Shown here piece by piece: positions 17,040-25,187 of a stretch of DNA of 64,000 nucleotides. The DNA lies in assembly GCF_030127105.1 (NCBI RefSeq), contig NZ_CP126161.1:3162001-3226000 (forward strand), written 5' to 3'. Numbering within the stretch: the first letter of the stretch is position 1; every line of letters starts with the position of its first letter. The translations under genes were made by a program, and so were the position numbers. Source of the DNA: Haloarcula pelagica. GTDB lineage: Archaea > Halobacteriota > Halobacteria > Halobacteriales > Haloarculaceae. The notes beneath the pieces are model-generated. The model had not been told where the DNA came from, searched no databases, and worked only from the letters and a program-made list of their open reading frames with translations.

Positions 17040-17555
17040 TCACCCGTCGAGTCGTGGTGGCGCCGTGTCGCGTTTCTCCCGGAGGAACTCGCGCTCGGCG
17101 TCAGAGAGGTCCCGCGCGCGGAACCGGTCCAGTCCCGCCTGGTACCGCGCTGTGCTGCGGTCGCCGGGCCACTCCAGTTCCAGTTCACCAAGTCCCTGTT
17201 CGGCCCCGGTAAAACAGAAGCCGGCACGATAGGCCGCCTGGTACGAGAAGGGGTTGTTGACTCCGATCGTGACTCGATCGAAGCCTCGCTCGGCCGCCCG
17301 CTCGCGGACGAACGCGAGCAACTGTGGGCCGATCCCCTCCCCGCGTCTGTCCTTCCGGACGGTGACGTACCGAATACAGAGCGTCTCCGGGTCGGTCCGG
17401 TCCGGATCGAACGCGGCGGCGCCGACCAACGAGCCGTCCCGGCAGACGGCCTTCCCCGTGGAACTCATTACGAACTTCCCCGCGTAGGCGAACTGCTCGT
17501 GGTCCAACCGGAGCGTCGGCCCTTCCTCGGGCCACCCGAGCAGTTCGAACTCCAT
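17040..17555 (-). CDS. GNAT-family N-acetyltransferase
   Basis: 171 residues. The acetyl-CoA-binding motif A is [22 protein letters not shown] (Q/RxxGxG/A pattern RRGEGIG). It is followed by [24 protein letters not shown], the usual motif B. The C-terminal ~35 residues are basic and helical ([18 protein letters not shown]). Substrate unknown. The start ATG 17555 gives [15 protein letters not shown]. It is divergent from the DUF3054 gene with a 77-bp gap. Confidence 0.85.
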   Translation of the reverse strand: MEFELLGWPEEGPTLRLDHEQFAYAGKFVMSSTGKAVCRDGSLVGAAAFDPDRTDPETLCIRYVTVRKDRRGEGIGPQLLAFVRERAAERGFDRVTIGVNNPFSYQAAYRAGFCFTGAEQGLGELELEWPGDRSTARYQAGLDRFRARDLSDAEREFLREKRDTAPPRLDG

Positions 17556-17632
17556 AGCAGGGCCTCGTCGTCGCGTGGGCTTGTATCCTGGGAAACGGGA
17601 GAGGGAAGTACGTGGCCCACGAACCACGGCGT

Positions 17633-18052
17633 ATGAGCGTCTCGACGGTCGGTGAGCGTCGCATCGAACTCTCGTCGACGACGGGCCTGCTGGCACTGGG
17701 CGATGTCGTAGCGATCACGCTGTTCGTCGCCGTCGGGGAGTACACGCACGGCTACGATCCGCTGGTCGACGTGGGGAGAGTCGCCGGGACACTCGCACCG
17801 TTCCTGCTCGGCTGGGTCCTGGTCGCCGGTGTCAGCGGGCTCTACACCCGGTCGTCGATCCGTTCGGTCCGTGGTGCGCTCGGACGGACGTTCCTCGCGT
17901 GGGTCCTCGCGGTCGTGATCGCACAGGCGCTTCGAGCGACGAACCTGTTTCACGGGAACGCCGCGGTGACGTTCGCGCTCGTCTCGATCGGTGTCGGTGG
18001 GATCGTGCTCTGTCTCTGGCGCAGTGTCGCGACGCTCCTCGTCGAGCAGTAG
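17633..18052 (+). CDS. DUF3054 family membrane protein
   Basis: 139 residues, four membrane segments: LLALGDVVAITLFVAVGEYTH, VAGTLAPFLLGWVLVAGVSG, TFLAWVLAVVIAQALRA and TFALVSIGVGGIVLCLWR. The GDxxAIxxFVxxGxxxHG start and the PFLLGW strand are typical of the DUF3054 family, whose function is unknown. I prefer ATG 17633 over the in-frame GTG at 17612, because the upstream seven codons add an unmatched basic stretch. Confidence 0.8.
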   Translation: MSVSTVGERRIELSSTTGLLALGDVVAITLFVAVGEYTHGYDPLVDVGRVAGTLAPFLLGWVLVAGVSGLYTRSSIRSVRGALGRTFLAWVLAVVIAQALRATNLFHGNAAVTFALVSIGVGGIVLCLWRSVATLLVEQ

Positions 18053-18127
18053 TCGAAAAGCGAAAGTGGGTGACACCAACCCGAATGGCCACGGAAGCCC
18101 GTCGCAGGCGCCCGTTGTGGGGTCGGG

Positions 18128-18295
18128 CTATCGGAGTTCGGCTACGTCGAGCGAGAGTGTGGACTGAATCCACGCCTGGTGGTTCTCTCGGTCGTAGACG
18201 ACGAACTCTTCGTCGCCGATGTGTAGCTCCGCGTACCGACGGCTCTCCTCCTCGGAAGCAGCCTCACTCGTGTCGTCCGTGGCGTTCGTACTCAT
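18128..18295 (-). CDS. 55-residue conserved haloarchaeal protein (DUF7331-like)
   Basis: A very short gene. The protein begins MSTNATDDTSEAASEEESRR and continues YAELHIGDEEFVVYDREN, HQAWIQSTLSLDVAELR, then TAG at 18128-18130. The pattern (disordered acidic start, YAEL/DEEFVVYDRENHQAWIQS core) resembles a widespread family of ~55-residue haloarchaeal proteins of unknown role. The two predicted strands around GDEEFVVYD suggest a small beta fold. ATG 18295 is preceded by a more AT-rich region with a minus-strand TTATTAT near 18351-18357, so a short leader is possible. Confidence 0.75.
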   Translation of the reverse strand: MSTNATDDTSEAASEEESRRYAELHIGDEEFVVYDRENHQAWIQSTLSLDVAELR

Positions 18296-18699
18296 AGGTC
18301 TGCGGGGGGACTTGACTCATGCCCCTCCGTTTTGCGGTTAGTCCCCGTCCATAATAAGCATCTTCCCCCAGTTATCATCACGGAAAACGATACGACGGCC
18401 GACCGGATAAATCGTGTGTGGCGTTTTCACAACCTGAAAACAGCGGCGAAGGCTCCCGAAACACCCGTTCTCCCGAACGTGGGTCACATTACCGGTGCTG
18501 TTTCTGACAACCGAACCGGATACCTGGAAAACTCCGTCGTTACGGTTTCCTGTGCCCGTTTTCCTCCAATAACCAGCTCATAAGTTACGAAAAACCACTC
18601 GGTTGCTGCCACAAGAAATATCTCGTAGGTACAAGAGATGTTATTCAGTGCCTACGGGAAACAGTTATATACCTATGTACCGTACGATAGTTTACAATC
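18296..18699. other. AT-rich intergenic region with nested inverted repeats
   Basis: 404 bp, clearly lower in GC than the surrounding genes. The one open frame (18332-18583) has no haloarchaeal composition and I do not call it. It contains promoters for both flanking small genes. It also has overlapping dyads CGTAGG/CCTACG (18624-18629 / 18651-18656) and ATCTC/GAGAT (18620-18624 / 18635-18639), just upstream of the TATA box at 18664. Confidence 0.5.
18664..18673 (+). promoter_or_regulatory. TATA box for leaderless gene 18700
   Basis: GTTATATACC centred 31 bp before ATG 18700, a good archaeal TATA. Preceded by the CGTAGG/CCTACG dyad, which may be an operator. Confidence 0.65.
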
Positions 18700-18924
18700 A
18701 TGACGGGTTACTATGACATTATCCTCGGACTCATCCCGCTTGCGATGGCTGGAATCACCGGTGGCCTCACGGTTTCCGGCGTCGCGTTGACCACTGCGAT
18801 TCCGATGGCATCCGTCGTGGCTGTCGCGCTGATCGGGCACGCGATGTTCGTCCGCGCCCCCGTCGATCCGACGCCGGCAGAGCCCGAGCCGTCACCCGCA
18901 GAACCGCTTCAGTCGGCCGACTGA
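18700..18924 (+). CDS. Small haloarchaeal membrane protein
   Basis: 74 residues. Two membrane helices (IILGLIPLAMAGITGGLTVSG and AIPMASVVAVALIGHAMFV), then a Pro/Glu-rich cytosolic or external tail (DPTPAEPEPSPAEPL). Similar short two-helix proteins are frequent in haloarchaea; function unknown. A strong TATA box 31 bp upstream and no Shine-Dalgarno sequence support a leaderless transcript and expression as a single gene. Confidence 0.72.
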   Translation: MTGYYDIILGLIPLAMAGITGGLTVSGVALTTAIPMASVVAVALIGHAMFVRAPVDPTPAEPEPSPAEPLQSAD

Positions 18925-18993
18925 AACGCCGAGTTCTTTCTCTCTTCTGGGTCGTCCCGTGGCATTAAGACGCCCTCGGGCGAACGTCGCCGT

Positions 18994-19998
18994 ATGACTG
19001 CTGACTCCAGCGCCCTCTCACTGACGAGCGAGGAGACCCGCGGGCTCGCCACGCCGGCAGCGTACGTCGACGCCGTCCGGGACGGCTACCGCCAGCGCGG
19101 CGAAGGCGCCCCGGCGGAACCCAGAACCACGCTGTTCAACGACGATCCGAGCGGCATGCTCACGGGGTATCTGGCGATCCTCCCGGAGACCGGGGCGATG
19201 GGTGGATACACCTACGCGGCCGGGTTCCGGGGGCGCGACGCCCACTTCGCGCTCCCGATCTTCGACGCCGACAGCGGCGCCCCGCTCGCAGTGATCGACG
19301 GCGCGGCGATGAACCCGCTCAAGACCGGTGCCGCCGGTGCCGTCGGCGTGGACGCGCTCGCACGGCGGGACATCTCCGACCTGGCCGTCATCGGGAGCGG
19401 GCCACAGGCCCGCGGGCAGATCCTGGCGACGGCGACGGTCCGGGAGTTCGACCGAGTGGAAGTGTACTCGCCAACCTCCCAACACCGCGAACAGTTCGCC
19501 GCCGAGATGAACGAACGACTCGACGCGACCGTCGCCGCCGTCGCGAGTTCCGCCGCTGCGGTCGAGGGGGCCGATGTCGTCGTCACTGCGACCGACGCGT
19601 CCGAACCAGTCTTCGACGGCGATCTACTCGAACCCGGGACCCACGTCACGGCGATGGGGTCGTACCACCCCGAACACCGCGAACTCGACACGAAGACGAT
19701 CGAACGCGCGGTCTACGTGCCCGACCTCCGCGAGCGCATCCACCGCGACGCCGGTGCGTTCATCGCGGCCCGCGAAGAGGGCGCGATCGACGACGACCAC
19801 GTCCACGCCGAACTGGGCGAAGTGGTCGCGGGCTCGGCCGCCGGCCGGTCCACGCCGGACGACATCACCGTCTTCGACTCGGGTGGGACGGCTATCGAGA
19901 CGGTGGCTGCCGGAAAACTGCTGTACGATCGCGCACGCGAGGCAGGGCTGGGCACGGAGATCGAGTTCTCGCCCGCGAGCGCGGCGTTCGAGACGTAG
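18994..19998 (+). CDS. Ornithine cyclodeaminase / alanine dehydrogenase family (mu-crystallin)
   Basis: 334 residues. NAD(P)-dependent enzyme acting on amino or imino acids (ornithine to proline, pyruvate to alanine, or ketimine reduction). Conserved: GAMGGYTYAAGF, PLAVIDGAAMNPLKTGAA (Lys near the active site), the Rossmann loop LAVIGSGPQARGQ, EGADVVVTATDASEP, LEPGTHVTAMGSYHPEHREL and VFDSGGTAIETVAAGKLLYD. Full family length. The substrate cannot be decided from sequence. Its TAG abuts the stop of the convergent presenilin-like gene with no spacer. Confidence 0.85.
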   Translation: MTADSSALSLTSEETRGLATPAAYVDAVRDGYRQRGEGAPAEPRTTLFNDDPSGMLTGYLAILPETGAMGGYTYAAGFRGRDAHFALPIFDADSGAPLAVIDGAAMNPLKTGAAGAVGVDALARRDISDLAVIGSGPQARGQILATATVREFDRVEVYSPTSQHREQFAAEMNERLDATVAAVASSAAAVEGADVVVTATDASEPVFDGDLLEPGTHVTAMGSYHPEHRELDTKTIERAVYVPDLRERIHRDAGAFIAAREEGAIDDDHVHAELGEVVAGSAAGRSTPDDITVFDSGGTAIETVAAGKLLYDRAREAGLGTEIEFSPASAAFET

Positions 19999-21030
19999 TT
20001 AGAGGTACGGCCCGAGCCCGAGCGCCTCGACGAGGCCGATCCCAACGGTCGCGGCCCCGAGGATGTAGCCGGCGATCGTCCCGCCGTTCAACAGCGGGAG
20101 GCCGGCGTGCGCACGACCTTTCAGTACCATCCAGAGGAGGACGGTCAGTCCGACGAACGTCCCGACCATCGCCGTCATCGCCGGGAGGGGCACGCCGAGC
20201 ACCGTCCGAACGCCCTCCGGCGCGAAAAACGCCGCACTGGCGACCAGCACGGTCGGGATGACTGCGTCGCCGAGCCCGATAAACAGCGCGTCCCGGTCGA
20301 GCGGTCCCGATCCTCCTTCGTCGTCGGCCGACGTTGCGGACTCGTCCGTGTCTGTCACGTCGGCTCCGGGCGCCTCGGCGTTCGGTTCGCTCTCCTCGGC
20401 CGTCGCTGTGGGATCAGGTGTCGACGCCTCCAGGAAGGAGTACGAAAGCGTGAGCGGGATCACCAGGACGACCGGGACCTTGAGGTCCATCACGCCGGAC
20501 GCGAGTGTCAGCATGTGTTCGGTCCCGTAGACGCTGATGGCGTCGTAGACCGCGAGCACCGTCAGCAACACGATGGCGGGGAAGATACCGAAGCTGATCC
20601 CGAACAGCCCGGCCGCCGCCGCGCCCATCACGGCACCCGCCGCGTCGACGACGTACCACTCGGGGTAGAGGAGCAACCCGAGACCGAGGAGGACCGAGCA
20701 GCCGACTGCGAGGACGTTGACCCCGCCGGCAGTCACGACCGGCGGGACGAGCACGCGGAAGACGTACAGCGAGAGCCACGCGCCCGAGAGGACGATCAGG
20801 CCGCGGATGAACTGCTCGGCGTCGTAGCGAAACGCCAGTAACATCACTGCCGTCGCGACCAAGATTCCGACGATGTAGAGGACGCTGTTGGCCGGGTCCG
20901 ACGGGTCCTCGACGGCCTGGTAGCCGGCCGACTTGAACGGTTCGACCAGTGCCAGCGAACCGAGTTGGACGAACAGGAAGATGAGGGCGATAAGTCCACA
21001 GCCAGCGGCGACACGCCAGCGCGTATCCAT
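19999..21030 (-). CDS. Presenilin/signal-peptide-peptidase-like intramembrane aspartyl protease (A22)
   Basis: 343 residues, about nine membrane helices. The catalytic aspartates are visible as YD in LAVYDAISVYG (Asp163) and GLGD in ALFIGLGDAVIP (Asp255). LPLLNGG near residue 315 takes the place of the PAL motif. Between the two aspartate helices lies a ~40-residue acidic Ser/Thr-rich loop (203-243), corresponding to the cleaved loop of presenilin. Archaeal homologues cleave membrane peptides within the bilayer; the substrate here is unknown. Confidence 0.85.
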   Translation of the reverse strand: MDTRWRVAAGCGLIALIFLFVQLGSLALVEPFKSAGYQAVEDPSDPANSVLYIVGILVATAVMLLAFRYDAEQFIRGLIVLSGAWLSLYVFRVLVPPVVTAGGVNVLAVGCSVLLGLGLLLYPEWYVVDAAGAVMGAAAAGLFGISFGIFPAIVLLTVLAVYDAISVYGTEHMLTLASGVMDLKVPVVLVIPLTLSYSFLEASTPDPTATAEESEPNAEAPGADVTDTDESATSADDEGGSGPLDRDALFIGLGDAVIPTVLVASAAFFAPEGVRTVLGVPLPAMTAMVGTFVGLTVLLWMVLKGRAHAGLPLLNGGTIAGYILGAATVGIGLVEALGLGPYL

Positions 21031-21076
21031 GCCCGTTGTTCCGGCGGCGGCCGCTTTGAGCGTTACGAACCGAGCG

Positions 21077-21304
21077 TTAGTGGGCGTATACTGCCGTCCC
21101 GACCAGGCCGGGAAGGTGGACCCCGTCGGCCGGCGAGACGGCGACGTACGGCCGTTCGACCGGGCCGAACACGTCGACGACCGTTCCGACGGTTTCCAGT
21201 TGCTCGTCGAGGACCTCGGTCCCGAGGTCGGCGTAGCTCTCGTCGGGCGACCGTACGACCGCCAACCCCTGTGCGACGCGGACGACCTCGCCGACGCGTC
21301 TCAT
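21077..21304 (-). CDS. gar1: H/ACA RNP component Gar1
   Basis: 75 residues, small beta-barrel protein that helps Cbf5 in RNA-guided pseudouridylation. Visible: [19 protein letters not shown], then [26 protein letters not shown], the Gar1 core (IGxVxDVFGPVxxPY). Length is typical of archaeal Gar1. Its ATG overlaps the srp19 stop by four bases, so gar1 and srp19 form a two-gene unit, an arrangement I recall from other haloarchaea. Confidence 0.9.
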   Translation of the reverse strand: MRRVGEVVRVAQGLAVVRSPDESYADLGTEVLDEQLETVGTVVDVFGPVERPYVAVSPADGVHLPGLVGTAVYAH

Positions 21305-21579
21305 TCCCGGAGAACCTGGAGGTAGGCGGCGACTGCGCCGAGCAGATCGCTCTTGGTCGCGTCGTCCGCGTCCTTGACGACGACACAGCCGCGCTGTTCG
21401 TACTCGCGGGGATACGTCTTCTCCCGTTCGATCACGGCGTCGTACCCGACCTGCTGGACCGCCTTCGCGATCTCGTCGACAGTCGGTTCCTCGACGGCGA
21501 GATCGAGCGGGACGCGACGGCCCTCGCTGCGGGAGCAGCCGGCGTCGAACGCAGCCGGCCAGATGACGTTTTCGACCAT
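21301..21579 (-). CDS. srp19: Signal recognition particle protein SRP19
   Basis: 92 residues. Binds helices 6 and 8 of 7S RNA and primes it for SRP54. Begins [25 protein letters not shown], the usual (V)IWPxYxDxxxSRxEGRRVP pattern. It continues with [30 protein letters not shown] and GCVVVKD. The ATG at 21579 matches the family start; an in-frame upstream GTG would add five residues. First gene of the srp19-gar1 unit. Confidence 0.92.
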   Translation of the reverse strand: MVENVIWPAAFDAGCSRSEGRRVPLDLAVEEPTVDEIAKAVQQVGYDAVIEREKTYPREYEQRGCVVVKDADDATKSDLLGAVAAYLQVLRE

Positions 21580-21679
21580 ATCAGGTGTGACCACCGGGGC
21601 CTTATGTGTTTTTCCGACGCCACTGCACGATTGGATCGTACAGTTTCACTCGGAAATAAAAGATGCATACTTACAATGG

Positions 21680-22447
21680 ATGGTGTCAAACAACCGCAGG
21701 AGTATGGTGAACAAAGCTGCGTTCGGGGTCGGTGTCATCGTCCTCCTGGCTGCCGTCGGTATCGGCGTCCTCATCGGGATGCAGATCGGCGGCGCGTCCG
21801 GAACCGGTCTGGCGACGCCCGGCGAGGAGACGGCGACACCGACGAGCGAGCGCACGGCGATCCCCACGGCCACGACGACACCCACGGCGACCGGGACACC
21901 GACGCCGACCGCGACTGCACAGTACACCGACGTTCCCGCACGCACGTTCAACGAGCAGAACGTCTCGGAGTACATCCTCCAGTACCTCAACGAACGGCGA
22001 CAGGCAGCGGGGCTCGACACCCTCTCTGCCAGCGGCTCCACCTCCGACCGGCTCCATCGGATGGCCGAGCGCCACAGCGACGCCATGGCCCGCGAAGGGC
22101 GGGTCATCCACACGATCGACGGCCAGTCCAGCGCCGACCGGTACCGCGACAACAACCTCTACGGGCGCTGTGAGATGCGGTCGGCCGGCGGCGGGTACAT
22201 CGAGTCCGCCGACAACAACCGGTTCGAGGCGATCGGACACACCGTCGCCGGGCAACCCTACACCGACGACGGCCAGCGCCGGTTCCACGGCAACGACAGC
22301 CAGGTCGCCCGCGCACTCGTCACGAACTGGAACGACTCGGACATCTACCACGATCGGCTGACGCTGGAGAACGCGAACCGCGTCGGGATCGGCGTGGAGG
22401 TCACGAACACGGGGAACGTCTACGCGACGGTCAACGTCTGTAGCTGA
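21680..22447 (+). CDS. CAP/SCP-domain surface protein with membrane anchor
   Basis: 255 residues. N-terminal basic stretch plus one helix (FGVGVIVLLAAVGIGVLIGMQI), a Thr/Pro-rich stalk of ~50 residues likely to be O-glycosylated, then a CAP (cysteine-rich secretory/PR-1) domain. CAP features: ILQYLNERRQAAGL, MAERHSDAMAREG (metal/active His), GRCEM and LENANRVGIGVEV, with VTNWNDSDIY. Haloarchaeal CAP proteins are extracellular and of unclear activity. ATG 21680 fits a TATA-like AAATAAAAG at ~21654-21662; the in-frame ATG at 21704 is an alternative. Confidence 0.78.
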   Translation: MVSNNRRSMVNKAAFGVGVIVLLAAVGIGVLIGMQIGGASGTGLATPGEETATPTSERTAIPTATTTPTATGTPTPTATAQYTDVPARTFNEQNVSEYILQYLNERRQAAGLDTLSASGSTSDRLHRMAERHSDAMAREGRVIHTIDGQSSADRYRDNNLYGRCEMRSAGGGYIESADNNRFEAIGHTVAGQPYTDDGQRRFHGNDSQVARALVTNWNDSDIYHDRLTLENANRVGIGVEVTNTGNVYATVNVCS

Positions 22448-22465
22448 TCGCCCGCCACACCCGGC

Positions 22466-22900
22466 TCACTCCCTCCGTCGCCAGAGGATCTGTCCCACCA
22501 TCGAGAGGACGGTCACGTCCTCGTCGGTGGTCGTCGTCACCCGTGTCGCGACGCGGCCACGGCTGTCGTCGAAGTCGGCTTTCTCTACGATCTCGGTCGT
22601 CACCGAGAGCGTGTCGCCCGGTCGGACGGGTGCGGGCCACCGGAGGTCGTCGACGCCGAGTGCCCCCATCGCGCCGGAGTCGGCGAGGTAGTTGTCCACG
22701 AGCAGACGCATCGTCATCGCGGCGGTGTGCCAGCCGCTGGCGACGAGGCCGCCGAACATCGATTCCGCTGCCGCCGTCTCGTCGGTGTGGAACGGCTGTG
22801 GATCGTACTGGCCGGCGAACGACGTGATCTCCGCCGCGGTCACGTCGTAGGCACCGAACGACGCTGTCTGCCCGACATCGAGCGCTTCGAAGTACTCCAT
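22466..22900 (-). CDS. MaoC-like hot-dog dehydratase
   Basis: 144 residues. (R)-specific enoyl-CoA hydratase or related acyl-CoA hydratase. The hydratase-2 motif is visible: SFAGQYDPQPFHTDETAA (catalytic Asp and His) then MFGGLVASGWHTAAM. VRPGDTLSVTTEIVEK is the usual second half. One hot-dog domain, expected to dimerise. Convergent with the CAP gene; co-directional with coxB but separate. Exact CoA substrate unknown; roles in fatty acid or PHA metabolism are both possible. Confidence 0.87.
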   Translation of the reverse strand: MEYFEALDVGQTASFGAYDVTAAEITSFAGQYDPQPFHTDETAAAESMFGGLVASGWHTAAMTMRLLVDNYLADSGAMGALGVDDLRWPAPVRPGDTLSVTTEIVEKADFDDSRGRVATRVTTTTDEDVTVLSMVGQILWRRRE

Positions 22901-22942
22901 AGCGGCGCAACGAGCGAGAGAAGCGTAACGGTTTGGGACCGA

Positions 22943-23686
22943 TCAGCTCGCGCTGGAGTCGTTCTGCTGGTCGGCGAGCCACTGCTCGTACTCGTCCTGT
23001 GGCATGACGACGATCTCGCCGAGCATCTGCGAGTGGCCCGACCCACAGTACTCCGCACAGTAGAGCTGGTAGGTGCCGGGGTTGTTCACGTGGGTTCGCA
23101 GTCGGTTGTACTGTCCCGGGAAGGCGTCGGACTTCAGTCCGAGTCCGGGTGCGTGGAACGCGTGCAGCCAGTCCCTCGAAGTGACACGCAACACCACGTC
23201 TTGATTCGCCGGAATTCGCAGTGTCGTGGTCGAGGTCGTCGCCGCATCGTTCTGGAAGCTCGATCCGTTGTAGTAGAACGACCAGCCGTAGCGATAGGCC
23301 TGCACCTCGATGTGTTCGGTCTCTTCGGGGAGGTCGGCGCCACTGCCCGCCTCCGCGGTCACGTACGGACTCGCCATGACCTGATACGATGCCACGCCGA
23401 CGAACAACAGGATGATCGCTGTCGCGACGGTCCAGGTGATCTCCAGGCGGCGGTTCTCCATCGTCGGGAGCGGTTCCTCTTTCTTGCGGAACCGCCAGAC
23501 GGTGTAGATCAGGATTCCCTCGACCAGGACGGTGATCGGGAGAGCGACGTATAGGAGGTTCTGGTTGAGTCCCCAGATGAGATTCTCCGTCGTCGAGTCG
23601 GCGGTCTGGGCGGCGGCCGGCTCGGCGATCACGGCGAGCAACGCGACCCCGAACAGGGCGGCCAGACCTGCGCGTTTCCGAGTCAT
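22943..23686 (-). CDS. coxB: Cytochrome c oxidase subunit II (CuA)
   Basis: 247 residues. Takes electrons at its binuclear CuA centre and passes them to subunit I. Signal peptide ending AEPAAAQ, two membrane helices (NLLYVALPITVLVEGILIYTV and WTVATAIILLFVGVASYQVM), then the external cupredoxin domain. CuA ligands: His in WLHAFHAPG, then CAEYCGSGHSQM supplying Cys, Glu, Cys, His and Met. YRYGWSFYY is the aromatic patch near the docking site. Subunit I is not in this window. It is divergent from the heme O/A synthesis genes across 106 bp, a shared control region. Confidence 0.93.
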   Translation of the reverse strand: MTRKRAGLAALFGVALLAVIAEPAAAQTADSTTENLIWGLNQNLLYVALPITVLVEGILIYTVWRFRKKEEPLPTMENRRLEITWTVATAIILLFVGVASYQVMASPYVTAEAGSGADLPEETEHIEVQAYRYGWSFYYNGSSFQNDAATTSTTTLRIPANQDVVLRVTSRDWLHAFHAPGLGLKSDAFPGQYNRLRTHVNNPGTYQLYCAEYCGSGHSQMLGEIVVMPQDEYEQWLADQQNDSSAS

Positions 23687-23792
23687 ATCGCCGGCTTAGG
23701 ATTGTCCATGTAAATAACTGCTGACTCACGCCAGCGACGCCGCCCTCGGTGAAAGCGCATGGTCTAAGTGGTCCCCGGCGTAACGTGTGGTA

Positions 23793-25187
23793 ATGGCAGA
23801 GAGCCGGACCTTCTCCGGGCTGTTGGCGGCCAGTGCGGTCGGTGTCTACCTGCTGGTCATCGCCGGGGGAACGGCTGCGGTCACCGACGCCGCCGCGGCC
23901 TGTTCGACCTGGCCGCTGTGTCAGGGGTCGCTCTCCCTGACCGATCCCGGGCTGCTCGTGGCCTGGGGCCACCGCCTCACGGCAGCCGCCGTCGGCGTCC
24001 TCGTCCTGGCGACGGCCGTCGTCGGCCTCCGGAGCGCGACCCGCGGCCGCGTGAAGGCGATGGTACTCCTCGGGCTGGCACTGTACCCCGTCCAGGTCGC
24101 CCTCGGCGCGTTCGTCGCGACTTCCGGGGCCGCCGGGCAACTTCCGGGGGCGCACCTCGGTGCGGGGATGGCGCTGTTCGTCGCACTCGTCCTGGCGCTG
24201 GCCTGGCACCTCGAAGCCGAGACCGGGAGCGACGACGAGACGACCGTCTCGGACCCACAGCTCGCACCGGAACCGACCGACGCGGCCGAGCAGCCGGCAC
24301 CACAGGACCTGACGACGCGGGAGCGACTCGTCGGGACGGCGTTCGCGTACTTCCGGCTGATGAAACCCCGACTCATGTGGCTGTTGTGTCTCGTGGCCGC
24401 GGCCGGGATGGCACTGGGCGAGGGCGAGTCCCTGACCGTCCGGATCGTCCTCCTGACACTCGGGGGCGGTGTCCTCTCGATCGGCGCTTCGGGGACGTTC
24501 AACCACGTCCTCGAACGGGACATCGACAAGCGGATGGACCGCACCTCGGATCGACCGGTTGCGACCCACCAGATCCCCGTTCGCAACGCCCTCACGTTCG
24601 GCATCGCGCTCGCGGCGGCGGCGATGGCGCTGTTCTGGCAGGTCAACGCCCTGGTCGCGGCACTTGGGCTGACGGCGATCCTGTTCTACAGCGTCATCTA
24701 CACGCTCGTGTTGAAGCCAAACACCGTCCAGAACACGGTGCTTGGCGGCGCGGCCGGCGCGCTACCGGCACTGATCGGCTGGGCGGCGGTCGAGGGGTCG
24801 ATCGGCGTCCCCGGACTCGTCCTCGCCGGCGTCATCTTCCTCTGGACGCCCGCGCACTTCTACAACCTCGCGCTAGCGTACCGGGACGACTACGAGCAGG
24901 GCGGGTTCCCGATGATGCCGGTCGTCCGCGGCGAGACGGAGACGCGGAAACACATCGTCTACTACCTCGGGGCGACGCTCGTCGCGTCGGGGGTTCTCGG
25001 CGGGCTGACGCCACTCGGCCCGCTGTATGCGGTCACCTCGGTCGTGCTCGGTGGCGTCTTCCTCTGGGCGGTCGTCAGACTCCACCGTGAACAGACGGAA
25101 GCGGCCGCGTTCAGGGCGTTCCACGCCTCGAACGCCTATCTCGGGGCGGTGCTGGTCGCGATCGTCGTCGACACCATGGCGATATGA
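23793..25187 (+). CDS. ctaB: Half-CtaA::CtaB fusion: heme A synthase-like domain plus protoheme IX farnesyltransferase
   Basis: 464 residues. Residues ~1-145 form four membrane helices resembling one half of heme A synthase (ACSTWPLCQGS Cys pair, His in VAWGHRLTAA and PGAHLGAG). A ~45-residue acidic linker follows. From ~residue 185 it is a UbiA-fold heme O synthase: YFRLMKPRLMWLLC, the first Asp-rich motif NHVLERDIDKRMDRT, SDRPVATHQIP, LGGAAGALPALIGW, FLWTPAHFYNLAL and YRDDYEQGGFPMMPV. It makes heme O for the oxidase and may assist its conversion to heme A. The stop overlaps the next ATG (ATGA). ATG 23793 is preferred over GTG 23787. Confidence 0.88.
   Translation: MAESRTFSGLLAASAVGVYLLVIAGGTAAVTDAAAACSTWPLCQGSLSLTDPGLLVAWGHRLTAAAVGVLVLATAVVGLRSATRGRVKAMVLLGLALYPVQVALGAFVATSGAAGQLPGAHLGAGMALFVALVLALAWHLEAETGSDDETTVSDPQLAPEPTDAAEQPAPQDLTTRERLVGTAFAYFRLMKPRLMWLLCLVAAAGMALGEGESLTVRIVLLTLGGGVLSIGASGTFNHVLERDIDKRMDRTSDRPVATHQIPVRNALTFGIALAAAAMALFWQVNALVAALGLTAILFYSVIYTLVLKPNTVQNTVLGGAAGALPALIGWAAVEGSIGVPGLVLAGVIFLWTPAHFYNLALAYRDDYEQGGFPMMPVVRGETETRKHIVYYLGATLVASGVLGGLTPLGPLYAVTSVVLGGVFLWAVVRLHREQTEAAAFRAFHASNAYLGAVLVAIVVDTMAI

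Noticed and set aside
18332-18583. Plus-strand 83-codon frame in the AT-rich gap
   Set aside because: Lysine, Asn and Ile content and lack of acidic residues are unlike haloarchaeal proteins; no promoter or homologous pattern.
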